A stretch of DNA of 12,567 nt from assembly GCA_905201175.1 (NCBI GenBank), contig CAJKNC010000046.1, positions 1-12,567 of the forward strand, read 5' to 3'. Position 1 is the stretch's first letter. Each line of letters opens with the position of its first letter. This document shows positions 1 to 6,312 of the stretch, in pieces. Source of the stretch: an uncultured Succinatimonas sp. GTDB lineage: Bacteria > Pseudomonadota > Gammaproteobacteria > Enterobacterales > Succinivibrionaceae. Below the pieces are notes generated by a model that saw only the letters and a list, made by a program, of their open reading frames with translations, was not told the DNA's origin and did not search any database. Made by a program: the position numbers and the translations under genes.

Positions 1-66
1 CTCAGCTGGGAGAGCACCTGCTTTGCAAGCAGGGGGTCATCGGTTCGATCCCGTTTACCTCCACCA
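1..66 (+). tRNA. tRNA-Ala(UGC), 5' end cut off by the window edge
   Basis: The sequence begins inside the D arm; by tRNA numbering about ten bases (acceptor 5' strand plus positions 8-10) lie outside the window. The anticodon stem CCTGC/GCAGG encloses the loop TTTGCAA, giving anticodon TGC, which reads GCN alanine codons. The T loop TTCGATC and an encoded CCA end are present. The visible acceptor 3' strand has T at position 70, consistent with the G3:U70 identity pair of alanine tRNAs. The T stem has one T-T mismatch. No 23S rRNA start follows, so this is not the usual rRNA spacer copy, at least on its 3' side. Confidence 0.95.
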
Positions 67-72
67 TCCTAT

Positions 73-116
73 AAAAGCACTTCACTTCTAATTATCACAG
101 TCCAAGGCTGCTTTTT
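73..116 (+). terminator. Possible intrinsic terminator after tRNA-Ala
   Basis: AAAAGCA (73-79) can pair with TGCTTTT (109-115) and is followed by a T-rich tract. It starts seven bases after the tRNA CCA end. The loop is long (29 bases) and the stem is AT-rich, so this is weaker than the other terminators in the window. Confidence 0.4.
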
Positions 117-394
117 ATTCCTGCTTAATATAAGTTTTCTCGCATATATTTTTAGTTACAGAGGCATCTGCAGCTGATAGAGCATAATTGCTTGCTTTAA
201 GATCATAAATTTGCCGCACGCATAATTTTCTCAATGCTATTAAGCAAGAGAATAGCTTTCCTTGTAAATTTTGAAAAAAGTTTATGATGCTGCATATTTG
301 TTGTTTAGCTGTATTTTTACGACATATTGAAAGATGCCGGCAAAAAGCTTAAATCATCATCCATGAGATATTTTAAGCGCAGTTATGCAGGAAA
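117..394. other. AT-rich gene-free stretch between tRNA genes
   Basis: No open reading frame with a ribosome binding site, no second tRNA and no rRNA is visible here. There is a short inverted pair around CTTGCTT and AAGCAAG, and a GCCGGC palindrome near 335, but neither makes a convincing terminator or RNA. The minus-strand tRNAs must end transcription somewhere in the right part of this stretch; I could not identify a clear hairpin for it. Confidence 0.5.
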
Positions 395-470
395 TGGTGG
401 AGATAACCGGGATCGAACCGGCGACCTTCTGCATGCGAAGCAGACGCTCTCCCAACTGAGCTATATCCCC
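395..470 (-). tRNA. tRNA-Ala(CGC)
   Basis: The reverse complement folds as a complete 76-base tRNA. The acceptor GGGGATA pairs with TATCTCC and contains the G3:U70 pair that marks alanine tRNAs. The anticodon stem TCTGC/GCAGA holds the loop TTCGCAT, so the anticodon is CGC and reads GCG. The T arm CCGG-TTCGATC-CCGG is canonical and CCA is encoded (395-397). It lies 31 bases downstream of tRNA-Gly on the same strand and is probably co-transcribed with it. CGC is a less common alanine anticodon in gammaproteobacteria, but the G3:U70 pair makes the amino acid identity firm. Confidence 0.93.
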
Positions 471-501
471 ACTTTATTATTAGGAAAACCATTAAACAGG
501 A

Positions 502-575
502 TGGAGCGAGTGACGGGAATCGAACCCGCGTTAGTAGCTTGGGAAGCTACAGTTCTGCCATTGAACTACACTCGC
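502..575 (-). tRNA. tRNA-Gly(CCC)
   Basis: The reverse complement gives a 74-base tRNA. The acceptor GCGAGTG pairs with the CACTCGC-type 3' strand, and the CCA end is encoded (502-504). The anticodon stem GTAGC/GCTAC encloses TTCCCAA, giving anticodon CCC, which reads GGG. The D arm (TAGTTCAATGGCAGAA) and the discriminator U73 match the E. coli glycine tRNA with CCC anticodon. It is the first gene after a sigma70-like promoter at 588-615. Confidence 0.95.
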
Positions 576-587
576 GATAGTGTGAGT

Positions 588-615
588 ATTTTACTCTAAA
601 TTAGTCTTATGTCAA
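588..615 (-). promoter_or_regulatory. Sigma70 promoter of the Gly-Ala tRNA operon
   Basis: On the minus strand a perfect -35 box TTGACA (610-615) is separated by 16 bases from the -10 box TAAAAT (588-593). Transcription would begin only a few bases before the tRNA-Gly 5' end at 575. The -35 box overlaps the TGA stop codon (612-614) of the upstream kinase-family gene. Confidence 0.8.
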
Positions 616-1943
616 ATAACGAGCTTACGTTTTAAGTATTGAAGACTATCCGTAATGGTATTGGTATCTGTAGCTGACGAAGCTGAGGCAACGCATTTTA
701 AGCCGCGATATTCGCCGTCAATCATTTCTCCATAGCAAGTCAGCGGTAAAACTTGTCCTAAAATGCGGATCCCCATGGATTTAAGCTCACGGCATACTGC
801 TACAGTAAATTCAGCACCTGTAGTATAGAATGCTTGAATTTCTGGGCGTTTTTGTAAAACTTTATGGGTTATTTCGCCATAAGCTGTAGCAATAATATCT
901 AAAGCCTCATTAGCAGTACGTTTAGTTTTTATTAAAGTCTCTTGATATTCTTGATTTAGCTCTGTATTTGCAAGCATATTATCTGATACGGCAAAAGCTG
1001 TGGTATAGCTGTCGTAACGGCTTACTATTTCTGCAACTACACGATTGATTTCTTCTGTGCGGTGATGATCTTCTTTTAACAGTTCTAGATTATGCACAGT
1101 TACAAGTAAAACTTTTTCCTCAAGGCGCAGCATTTCAACCTGAGCTGAAATTAGAGGGTTATTTCCTCCCACAATGCCAAAGATTTTAGGCAAGCGGCTG
1201 TTATTAAGCAAAGGCATATTTGGCCTATGCATTACCTTGCGTGCTAGAGTTGCTGTAAAGGGGCCTGGATCAACTGCTAAAAATTTAATGCCGGATAAAA
1301 CTACAGCATCGGCAATCATATTGATTTCCTCTTGAGAGGTACAATCCATAACAATAGCGCGGGTCCCCTTATCGGCAAGATCTTTAATTGTTTTAGCTAG
1401 ATGATGAGTTCCTTTTAAGAATTCTTTCAAATGCAGAGCTTCTGCATGGTAACGGAATTTTTCTGTAAATAGGTCTGCTACGCGGCCGCTGTGAGCCGGC
1501 TGCAAATCTTCTAAACCCTCTAAAGATTTTTGTAAAGGCTTGCCGTCAACTAAAATATAGCCTCCTACATTAGTTCTCTTTAAGGCAGGAAAGGCTGGAA
1601 CTACGATAGCTACACGATCGTTATCGCCTAAAGCATCTAGCAGGGCTTCTGTCTCAGCGCAAGTATTGCCGCGCATAGCTGGGTCGATTCGTTTGGCATA
1701 AAGCTTTACTTCAGGCTTTTTGAGAAGACGGGAGGCATAAAATACTATTTGGTAGCTTTGCTGAGGATTTAAATGACGAGAATTAGTGGCATAAACTAAG
1801 CAGTCATAATTATCTATGATAGGGTCTTTAAGACCGCGGGCATTCATTAAAGATAAAACACTAGAGCCGTTTTTTTCAAGCATGGCGCCAACGGCGCTAC
1901 CGCCTGTAATTTCATCTGCAATAACAATACATTGAATCATCAT
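612..1943 (-). CDS. DUF1537 / four-carbon acid sugar kinase family protein, divergent
   Basis: This 443-residue protein is a DUF1537 (DtnK/OtnK/DenK-like) family member; characterised relatives phosphorylate four-carbon acid sugars such as erythronate or threonate with ATP. Seen here: an N-terminal IADEITGG (res. 8-15) where relatives have IADDLTGA; KRIDPAMRGN (84-93) where relatives have K-x-x-DSTLRGN; VVPAFPALKRTNVGGYILVDGKPL (114-137), the best-kept block; VDPGPFT (224-230) in place of a GSAGLA-like stretch; and TTGAEFTVAV (374-383) in place of the TGGDTA nucleotide-site motif. The C-terminal KSGGFG-like element is replaced by ASSATDTNT. The substrate is therefore unknown and kinase activity uncertain. 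It lies nine bases after ptsI, with its AAGGA site just behind that gene's stop, so the two are co-translated. Two tandem ATGs (1943, 1940) are possible starts; the second has the more usual spacing. Confidence 0.85.
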   Translation of the reverse strand: MMIQCIVIADEITGGSAVGAMLEKNGSSVLSLMNARGLKDPIIDNYDCLVYATNSRHLNPQQSYQIVFYASRLLKKPEVKLYAKRIDPAMRGNTCAETEALLDALGDNDRVAIVVPAFPALKRTNVGGYILVDGKPLQKSLEGLEDLQPAHSGRVADLFTEKFRYHAEALHLKEFLKGTHHLAKTIKDLADKGTRAIVMDCTSQEEINMIADAVVLSGIKFLAVDPGPFTATLARKVMHRPNMPLLNNSRLPKIFGIVGGNNPLISAQVEMLRLEEKVLLVTVHNLELLKEDHHRTEEINRVVAEIVSRYDSYTTAFAVSDNMLANTELNQEYQETLIKTKRTANEALDIIATAYGEITHKVLQKRPEIQAFYTTGAEFTVAVCRELKSMGIRILGQVLPLTCYGEMIDGEYRGLKCVASASSATDTNTITDSLQYLKRKLVI

Positions 1944-1952
1944 TAAATCCTT

Positions 1953-3623
1953 TTATCCTAAGGTGGCAATTCTTGCTCTAAGTCTTAAAACATTATGCGG
2001 AACAACAGAAATTTCATCAACGCCTAATTGGATGAGTTTTGCCAAAAACTTATCATTAGATGCAACTTCACCGCAAATGCCGACCCATATGCCGGCGGCA
2101 TGAGCATTGCACACGGTGGTTTCTATAAGTCTTAAAACGGCGTGATGAAAAGGGTTTAAGTATTTTGTAATATTGGAATTTTGCCTATCTGCGGCTAAGG
2201 TAAATTGGGTTAAATCATTAGTGCCTATACTGAAGAAATCGACTAAACCGGCAAGCTCGTCGCTAATTATAGCTGCAGCCGGAGTTTCTATCATAATGCC
2301 AAATTCAATATTATCCTTAAAAGGAGTTCCTTGAGCATTAAGATCCTTTTTCACCTCATCTAAAATCTTAAGGCATTCTTGGACTTCCTCGACAGTTGTA
2401 ATCATCGGGATCATGATTGCCAGGCGGCCATACATTGAAGCTCGTAAGAGTGCTCGCAATTGCGTCTTAAATAAAACCTTATTTGAAAGGCACAGACGAA
2501 TGGCTCGCAGCCCCATAGCAGGATTTTCTTCATGCTTCAGCATGAAATATTCGCAGGTTTTATCTGCACCAATGTCTAATGTGCGGATAATTACCCGTTT
2601 GCCTTCCATTTCCGATAGCAGCTCTTTATAAACCTCAAATTGTTCATCCTCTGTAGGATAATCATGAGCTTGGAGGAAAATATATTCACTGCGGAATAGA
2701 CCTATACCTTCGGCATCTGATGATTTGACTAAGTCGATATCAGCCAAAGATCCTGCATTGGCATAAAGATAAATTTGCCGTCCCTGGCGGGTAACTGTTT
2801 TTTTTCCTCTAAATTGTTCTAGATGAGCCTGCTGGGTATCGAAGGTCCGTTTTAGAGAAACATATTTTTCTATAGTCTCTTCATCAGGATTTATAATAAT
2901 ATGTCCTGAAGCGCCGTCAACAATGGCAAATTGACCTTCAAGATCTTCTTTTAAATCATCTCCTATGCAGACTACGGTAGGGATCCCCATAGTTCTGGCA
3001 AAAATTACTGTATGAGAACGTGTTGAGCCTGCAGAGGTGATAATTGCTGTAACTTTTCCTTGATCAAGCTGCACAGTTTCTGAAGGAGCCAAATCATCTG
3101 TGGCTAAAATAGTCTGGCCGTCACTGCGATATTTGATGCCGTTTTTTTTAAGCTTGCCTGCATGCATCATTAGGATTTCGTTGACACGCCTTGACACATC
3201 GATAACGTCTGTTGCTCTGCCCTGCATATAGTCGTTATCTATGGATCTAAATTGCTGTTCAAAACGTCTGGCAACAGTATCTACAGCATATTCTGCATTG
3301 GCATGCTCATTTTTTATTACATTGTTGATAGCCTCGACATAATCCGGATCTTCCAGCATCATTTGGTGGATCTGGAAAAGTACTGCATTTTGTTCGCCGA
3401 GTTTTTCTAATGAAACGTCGTAAAGAGCGCCTAATTGAGATATAGCATGTAAACGAGCCTTTTCAAAACGTTGGCATTCAGCTTCTACATCGCTTACAGT
3501 GTGTTTGGTGTGGATGCTGGAGCTACGCTGCAGGAAGCTTATGTGGCCAAAGGCAATGCCTCGATTGGCCGGAGTTCCTATTAGTAATAAGTTGTGCATC
3601 TCAGATAAGTTAGCGTTGTTCAA
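1953..3623 (-). CDS. ptsI: Phosphoenolpyruvate-protein phosphotransferase, PTS enzyme I
   Basis: This is the cytoplasmic first enzyme of the sugar phosphotransferase system; it moves phosphate from PEP to HPr. At 556 residues it is near the E. coli length (575). The phosphohistidine domain carries GSTRSHTVIFAR with active-site His204. The PEP-binding barrel shows GLFRSEYIF (Arg311), RTLDIGADK (Arg347), FFSIGTNDLTQFTLAADR (Asn469, Asp470, Arg480) and GICGEV with the catalytic-site Cys517, then a VDEISV C-terminal block. No GAF domain is present, so it is not PtsP. The TTG start at 3623 is preceded by AAGGA at good spacing; an ATG eight codons later (3599) would match the family N-terminus but has a poor site. 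Neither ptsH nor crr is adjacent; its operon partner is the DUF1537 protein. Confidence 0.95.
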   Translation of the reverse strand: MNNANLSEMHNLLLIGTPANRGIAFGHISFLQRSSSIHTKHTVSDVEAECQRFEKARLHAISQLGALYDVSLEKLGEQNAVLFQIHQMMLEDPDYVEAINNVIKNEHANAEYAVDTVARRFEQQFRSIDNDYMQGRATDVIDVSRRVNEILMMHAGKLKKNGIKYRSDGQTILATDDLAPSETVQLDQGKVTAIITSAGSTRSHTVIFARTMGIPTVVCIGDDLKEDLEGQFAIVDGASGHIIINPDEETIEKYVSLKRTFDTQQAHLEQFRGKKTVTRQGRQIYLYANAGSLADIDLVKSSDAEGIGLFRSEYIFLQAHDYPTEDEQFEVYKELLSEMEGKRVIIRTLDIGADKTCEYFMLKHEENPAMGLRAIRLCLSNKVLFKTQLRALLRASMYGRLAIMIPMITTVEEVQECLKILDEVKKDLNAQGTPFKDNIEFGIMIETPAAAIISDELAGLVDFFSIGTNDLTQFTLAADRQNSNITKYLNPFHHAVLRLIETTVCNAHAAGIWVGICGEVASNDKFLAKLIQLGVDEISVVPHNVLRLRARIATLG

Positions 3624-3673
3624 GGTAGTTCCTTCAGTGTGATACTGTGGAAATATATGATAGCAGTATGATT

Positions 3674-3700
3674 ATTATAACCAAACTTTTTTAATGTGAA
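3674..3700 (-). promoter_or_regulatory. Sigma70-like promoter of ptsI
   Basis: Read on the minus strand, TTCACA (3695-3700) and a consensus TATAAT (3674-3679) are separated by 15 bases, slightly short but compatible. The predicted leader to the TTG start is about 40 bases. No convincing CRP palindrome accompanies it. Confidence 0.6.
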
Positions 3701-3741
3701 TGCTTAACAAAGAATAAGAGTTTTAGTTTGTCGGGTATGTA

Positions 3742-3752
3742 TGTGCTAAAAT
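3742..3752 (+). promoter_or_regulatory. Extended -10 promoter of gltX
   Basis: TGTGCTAAAAT contains a TG-N-TAAAAT extended -10 element with the -10 hexamer at 3747-3752, 27 bases before the gltX ATG. A weak TAGTTT lies 17 bases upstream as a possible -35. The leader would be only about 20 bases, just enough for the AGGG ribosome site at 3770-3773. Confidence 0.6.
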
Positions 3753-3779
3753 ATCACAAATATTTTTTTAGGGTGAAAC

Positions 3780-5183
3780 ATGTTAGTCAAAACCAGATTT
3801 GCTCCGTCACCTACCGGCTTTTTACATGTAGGTGGTGCTCGTACTGCTTTATTTTCATGGCTTTATGCACGTCATTGTAATGGAAAATTCGTTTTGCGTA
3901 TCGAAGATACCGATCGTGAAAGATCTACGCAGCCTGCAATAGATGCCATTATTGATTCTATGAAGTGGCTTAACCTTAATTGGGATGAGGGTCCATATTA
4001 TCAAACTAAGCGCTTTGATCGTTATCGTGAGGTTATTGATAAGCTTTTAGCTGAAGGCAAAGCTTATAAATGCTATTGCAGTAAAGAGCGTCTTGAAAAG
4101 ATGCGTGAAGACCAGATGAAAAATGGTCAAAAGCCTCGCTATGATGGACATTGCCGTGATGATAAGTCCGAGCACGATCCAAGTGAAAGCTATGTAATTC
4201 GTTTCAGAAATCCCGACGACGGGGTTGTAGCCTTTGATGATATGGTTAAAGGCCATGTGGAGTTTAAAAATCAAGAGCTGGATGATTTTATTATTCAGCG
4301 CTCGGATGGTACCCCGACCTATAACTTCTGTGTAGTTGTTGATGATTGGGATATGGGAATTACCCATGTTATTCGCGGCGATGATCATGTAAACAATACC
4401 CCTCGTCAGATTAACCTATATAAAGCTTTAGGTGCACCAGTTCCGGTGTTCTGTCATTTGGCTATGATTTTAGGCGATGATGGAGCTAAGTTATCTAAGC
4501 GTCACGGAGCTGTTTCTGTTATGCAGTATCGCGAGGATGGCTATTTGCCTGAAGCGTTGGTAAATTACTTAGTTCGTTTGGGCTGGAGCCATGGCGATCA
4601 GGAAATATTCTCTGTTGAGGAGATGATTTCTTTATTCTCTTTAGATGCAATTACTAAGAGCGCTTCTGGCTTTAATACCAAGAAGCTTGATTGGTTAAAT
4701 GCTCATTATATGAAGACATTACCTGCAGAGGTTGTTGCGTCTGAATTGGAATGGCATTTAAAGCGCCAGGGATTGGAAGACTTAAGTGCAGGTCCTGATC
4801 CTAAGCTAGTAGTTAAAAACTATGCTGAAAGAACTCATACCTTAAAAGAAATGGCGCAGAAAGCTATGTGCTATTACAAGGATTTTGATGAGTACGACCC
4901 AGCAGCAGTCAAGAAATGGATTAAGGAAGGCTCGGTTGAAATCTTAAAAGATGCTTATGATACCTTAAAGGCTTTAGATAACTGGGATGCCAAGCTTATT
5001 GATGAAGCTTTAGAGAATCTTGCTAAGCGCCGTGAGGTAGGCATGGGTAAAGTTGGCCAGCCTCTGCGAGTAGCCATTACTGGTACAGCTATGTCTCCGG
5101 GTATCGGCGATACTATGATTTTAGCTGGAAAAGAGCGAGTTTTAGCACGTATAGAGCGAGCCATAGCTCACTTTGGTGCTTAA
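3780..5183 (+). CDS. gltX: Glutamate-tRNA ligase
   Basis: This class I aminoacyl-tRNA synthetase charges tRNA-Glu with glutamate. Its 467 residues match the E. coli enzyme (471). The N-terminal Rossmann domain has the HIGH-type signature FAPSPTGFLHVGG (res. 7-19) and the KMSKS-type signature KLSKRHG at 237-243, the same positions as in E. coli. The putative zinc-binding insert has Cys98, Cys100 and Cys125, but the fourth ligand, His127 in E. coli, is Asp here. A helical anticodon-binding domain follows from about residue 310. The start is fixed by AGGG seven bases upstream of the ATG and by the family N-terminus. It is divergent from ptsI and ends in a strong terminator, so it is probably monocistronic. 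Confidence 0.97.
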   Translation: MLVKTRFAPSPTGFLHVGGARTALFSWLYARHCNGKFVLRIEDTDRERSTQPAIDAIIDSMKWLNLNWDEGPYYQTKRFDRYREVIDKLLAEGKAYKCYCSKERLEKMREDQMKNGQKPRYDGHCRDDKSEHDPSESYVIRFRNPDDGVVAFDDMVKGHVEFKNQELDDFIIQRSDGTPTYNFCVVVDDWDMGITHVIRGDDHVNNTPRQINLYKALGAPVPVFCHLAMILGDDGAKLSKRHGAVSVMQYREDGYLPEALVNYLVRLGWSHGDQEIFSVEEMISLFSLDAITKSASGFNTKKLDWLNAHYMKTLPAEVVASELEWHLKRQGLEDLSAGPDPKLVVKNYAERTHTLKEMAQKAMCYYKDFDEYDPAAVKKWIKEGSVEILKDAYDTLKALDNWDAKLIDEALENLAKRREVGMGKVGQPLRVAITGTAMSPGIGDTMILAGKERVLARIERAIAHFGA

Positions 5184-5194
5184 TTATTAGATAT

Positions 5195-5219
5195 AAGCAG
5201 ACTAAGGTCTGCTTTTTTT
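5195..5219 (+). terminator. Intrinsic terminator of gltX
   Basis: AAGCAGAC and GTCTGCTT form a perfect 8-bp stem with loop TAAG, followed by a T run to 5219. It starts 12 bases after the gltX stop. The AGGA ribosome site of the next gene begins at 5220, immediately after the T run, so rcsF transcription must come from read-through or from a promoter inside gltX. Confidence 0.92.
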
Positions 5220-5231
5220 AGGAATTAACGC

Positions 5232-5606
5232 ATGAAATTTTGCATTTTGATTTTAGCTTCTTTAATGTTGAGCGCTTGTTCCGGAGTGTCTTTTCATACT
5301 AATTTAGACCCAAGCAATATTAAAGAATATTACAAACCATCAGCAGTTGAGGTTATTGATTCGGAAGCAGATCTTGATAATCGCTCTTATTTTGTAATTA
5401 CTCAGGTAAAAGGAATGGCTTGTCAAATAAATGACCGCGATTATATTGCTACTGAAGCAGATGCTCGTACTGAAGCTAGAATTAAAGCTGTAGATGCCGG
5501 TGCTAATGCTATTCGCTTTGGTAAATGTGTGCGTATTGAGAATACTCCAGCATGTAAAGTATCTGTAACTTGTTACGGTGATGCATTAAGTATTGATGAG
5601 CAATAA
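5232..5606 (+). CDS. rcsF: RcsF-like outer-membrane lipoprotein
   Basis: In E. coli RcsF is the outer-membrane sensor that activates the Rcs phosphorelay on envelope damage. This 124-residue protein has a lipoprotein signal (hydrophobic core, lipobox LSAC) with lipidated Cys16, the same position as in E. coli. Residue +2 is Ser, which favours outer-membrane sorting. After it come Cys64, Cys99, Cys108 and Cys114. Their spacings (35, 9, 6) equal those of E. coli Cys74, 109, 118 and 124, which form two nonconsecutive disulfides. The end CYGDALSI resembles CIGSALNI of E. coli. The trmO gene follows directly, as in E. coli. The linker between lipid and globular domain is about ten residues shorter and has only two prolines, unlike the proline-rich E. 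coli one. The start has AGGA eight bases upstream. Whether the rest of the Rcs pathway exists cannot be seen here. Confidence 0.85.
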   Translation: MKFCILILASLMLSACSGVSFHTNLDPSNIKEYYKPSAVEVIDSEADLDNRSYFVITQVKGMACQINDRDYIATEADARTEARIKAVDAGANAIRFGKCVRIENTPACKVSVTCYGDALSIDEQ

Positions 5607-6312
5607 GCAAGAAATCGTTATTACTCCGATTGGAAGGATTCGTACTCCTTACGGTCAAAAATTTGCCGTACCACGTCAGCCTGGCTTGGCGCCTCATGCT
5701 TTAGGAATAATTGAGTTTTTTAAGCCCTATGGAGTCCCCGAGGCTTTCGGGGGCTTAGAGGGATTTAGCCATATACATATTCTTTTTGTTTTTGATAAGG
5801 CTCCTTATGAAAATTTTCATGCCACAGTAAGACCTCCTCGCTTAGGAGGTAATATTTCCTGTGGAGTATTTGCCAGCCGCTCGCCCTTCAGACCGTCTAG
5901 AATAGGATTATCTACAGTAAAAATCGTGGAAATAAAAGAGAATGCAGGTGAAATATCTATTGTAGTTGCAGGTGCTGATTTGGTAGATGGAACGCCGATT
6001 ATAGATATTAAGCCATATATTCCTTTTGTTGATGCTGTGTTAGATGCTAAGGGAGGTTTTGCCTCGCAGATACCTCCTCAATTTGAGGTTAATTTTTCAA
6101 AGCCTGCCTTAGAAAAATTAGCTCATTTAGGCAAAAGACGGATTTTAGCTATCAAGGAGACTTTAGCACAAGATCCCAGACCGGCTTATAAAGATGATAA
6201 CGATGATAAGATTTACTATGCTTTGCTTTATAACCATGATGTAATGTTTAAAGTAAAAAATTCCGTAATTGAGGTTTTAGATGTTATTGTAAGGGGAGAG
6301 CCGTCATGCTAA
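5596..6312 (+). CDS. trmO: tRNA (adenine(37)-N6)-methyltransferase, TsaA/YaeB family
   Basis: TrmO uses S-adenosylmethionine to methylate the N6 of t6A37 in threonine tRNAs (m6t6A), tuning ACY decoding. The protein of 238 residues compares with 235 in E. coli. Visible family blocks are ITPIGRIRTPYGQKFAVPRQ near the N-terminus, GLEGFSHIHILF, the signature GVFASRSPFRPSRIGLS, and DLVDGTPIIDIKPYIPFVDA, plus the gammaproteobacterial C-terminal extension. The first ATG (5596) overlaps the end of rcsF by 11 bases; a TTG one codon earlier is possible. The ribosome site is weak, so translation probably depends on coupling to rcsF. The rcsF-trmO order is shared with E. coli. Confidence 0.95.
   Translation: MSNKQEIVITPIGRIRTPYGQKFAVPRQPGLAPHALGIIEFFKPYGVPEAFGGLEGFSHIHILFVFDKAPYENFHATVRPPRLGGNISCGVFASRSPFRPSRIGLSTVKIVEIKENAGEISIVVAGADLVDGTPIIDIKPYIPFVDAVLDAKGGFASQIPPQFEVNFSKPALEKLAHLGKRRILAIKETLAQDPRPAYKDDNDDKIYYALLYNHDVMFKVKNSVIEVLDVIVRGEPSC

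Noticed and set aside
67..394. Possible 16S-23S spacer, since tRNA-Ala(UGC) often lies in rRNA operons
   Set aside because: No 23S rRNA 5' end or boxA-like sequence is seen downstream, and a possible terminator follows the tRNA.
327..599. A 90-codon plus-strand reading frame
   Set aside because: It runs through the reverse strand of both tRNA genes. Peptides with NRDRTGDLLHA-like text are a well-known artefact of translating tRNA antisense, and there is no ribosome site.
3640..3710. TGTGA half-sites suggesting CRP control of ptsI
   Set aside because: TGTGA occurs near 3638 and 3695, but the partner halves (GGAAA, AACAA) do not match TCACA. One of them is simply the -35 box read on the other strand.
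4047..4388. A 113-codon minus-strand reading frame within gltX
   Set aside because: It lies wholly antisense to an unambiguous gltX, shows no recognisable domain, and its hydrophobic composition comes from the complement of charged codons.
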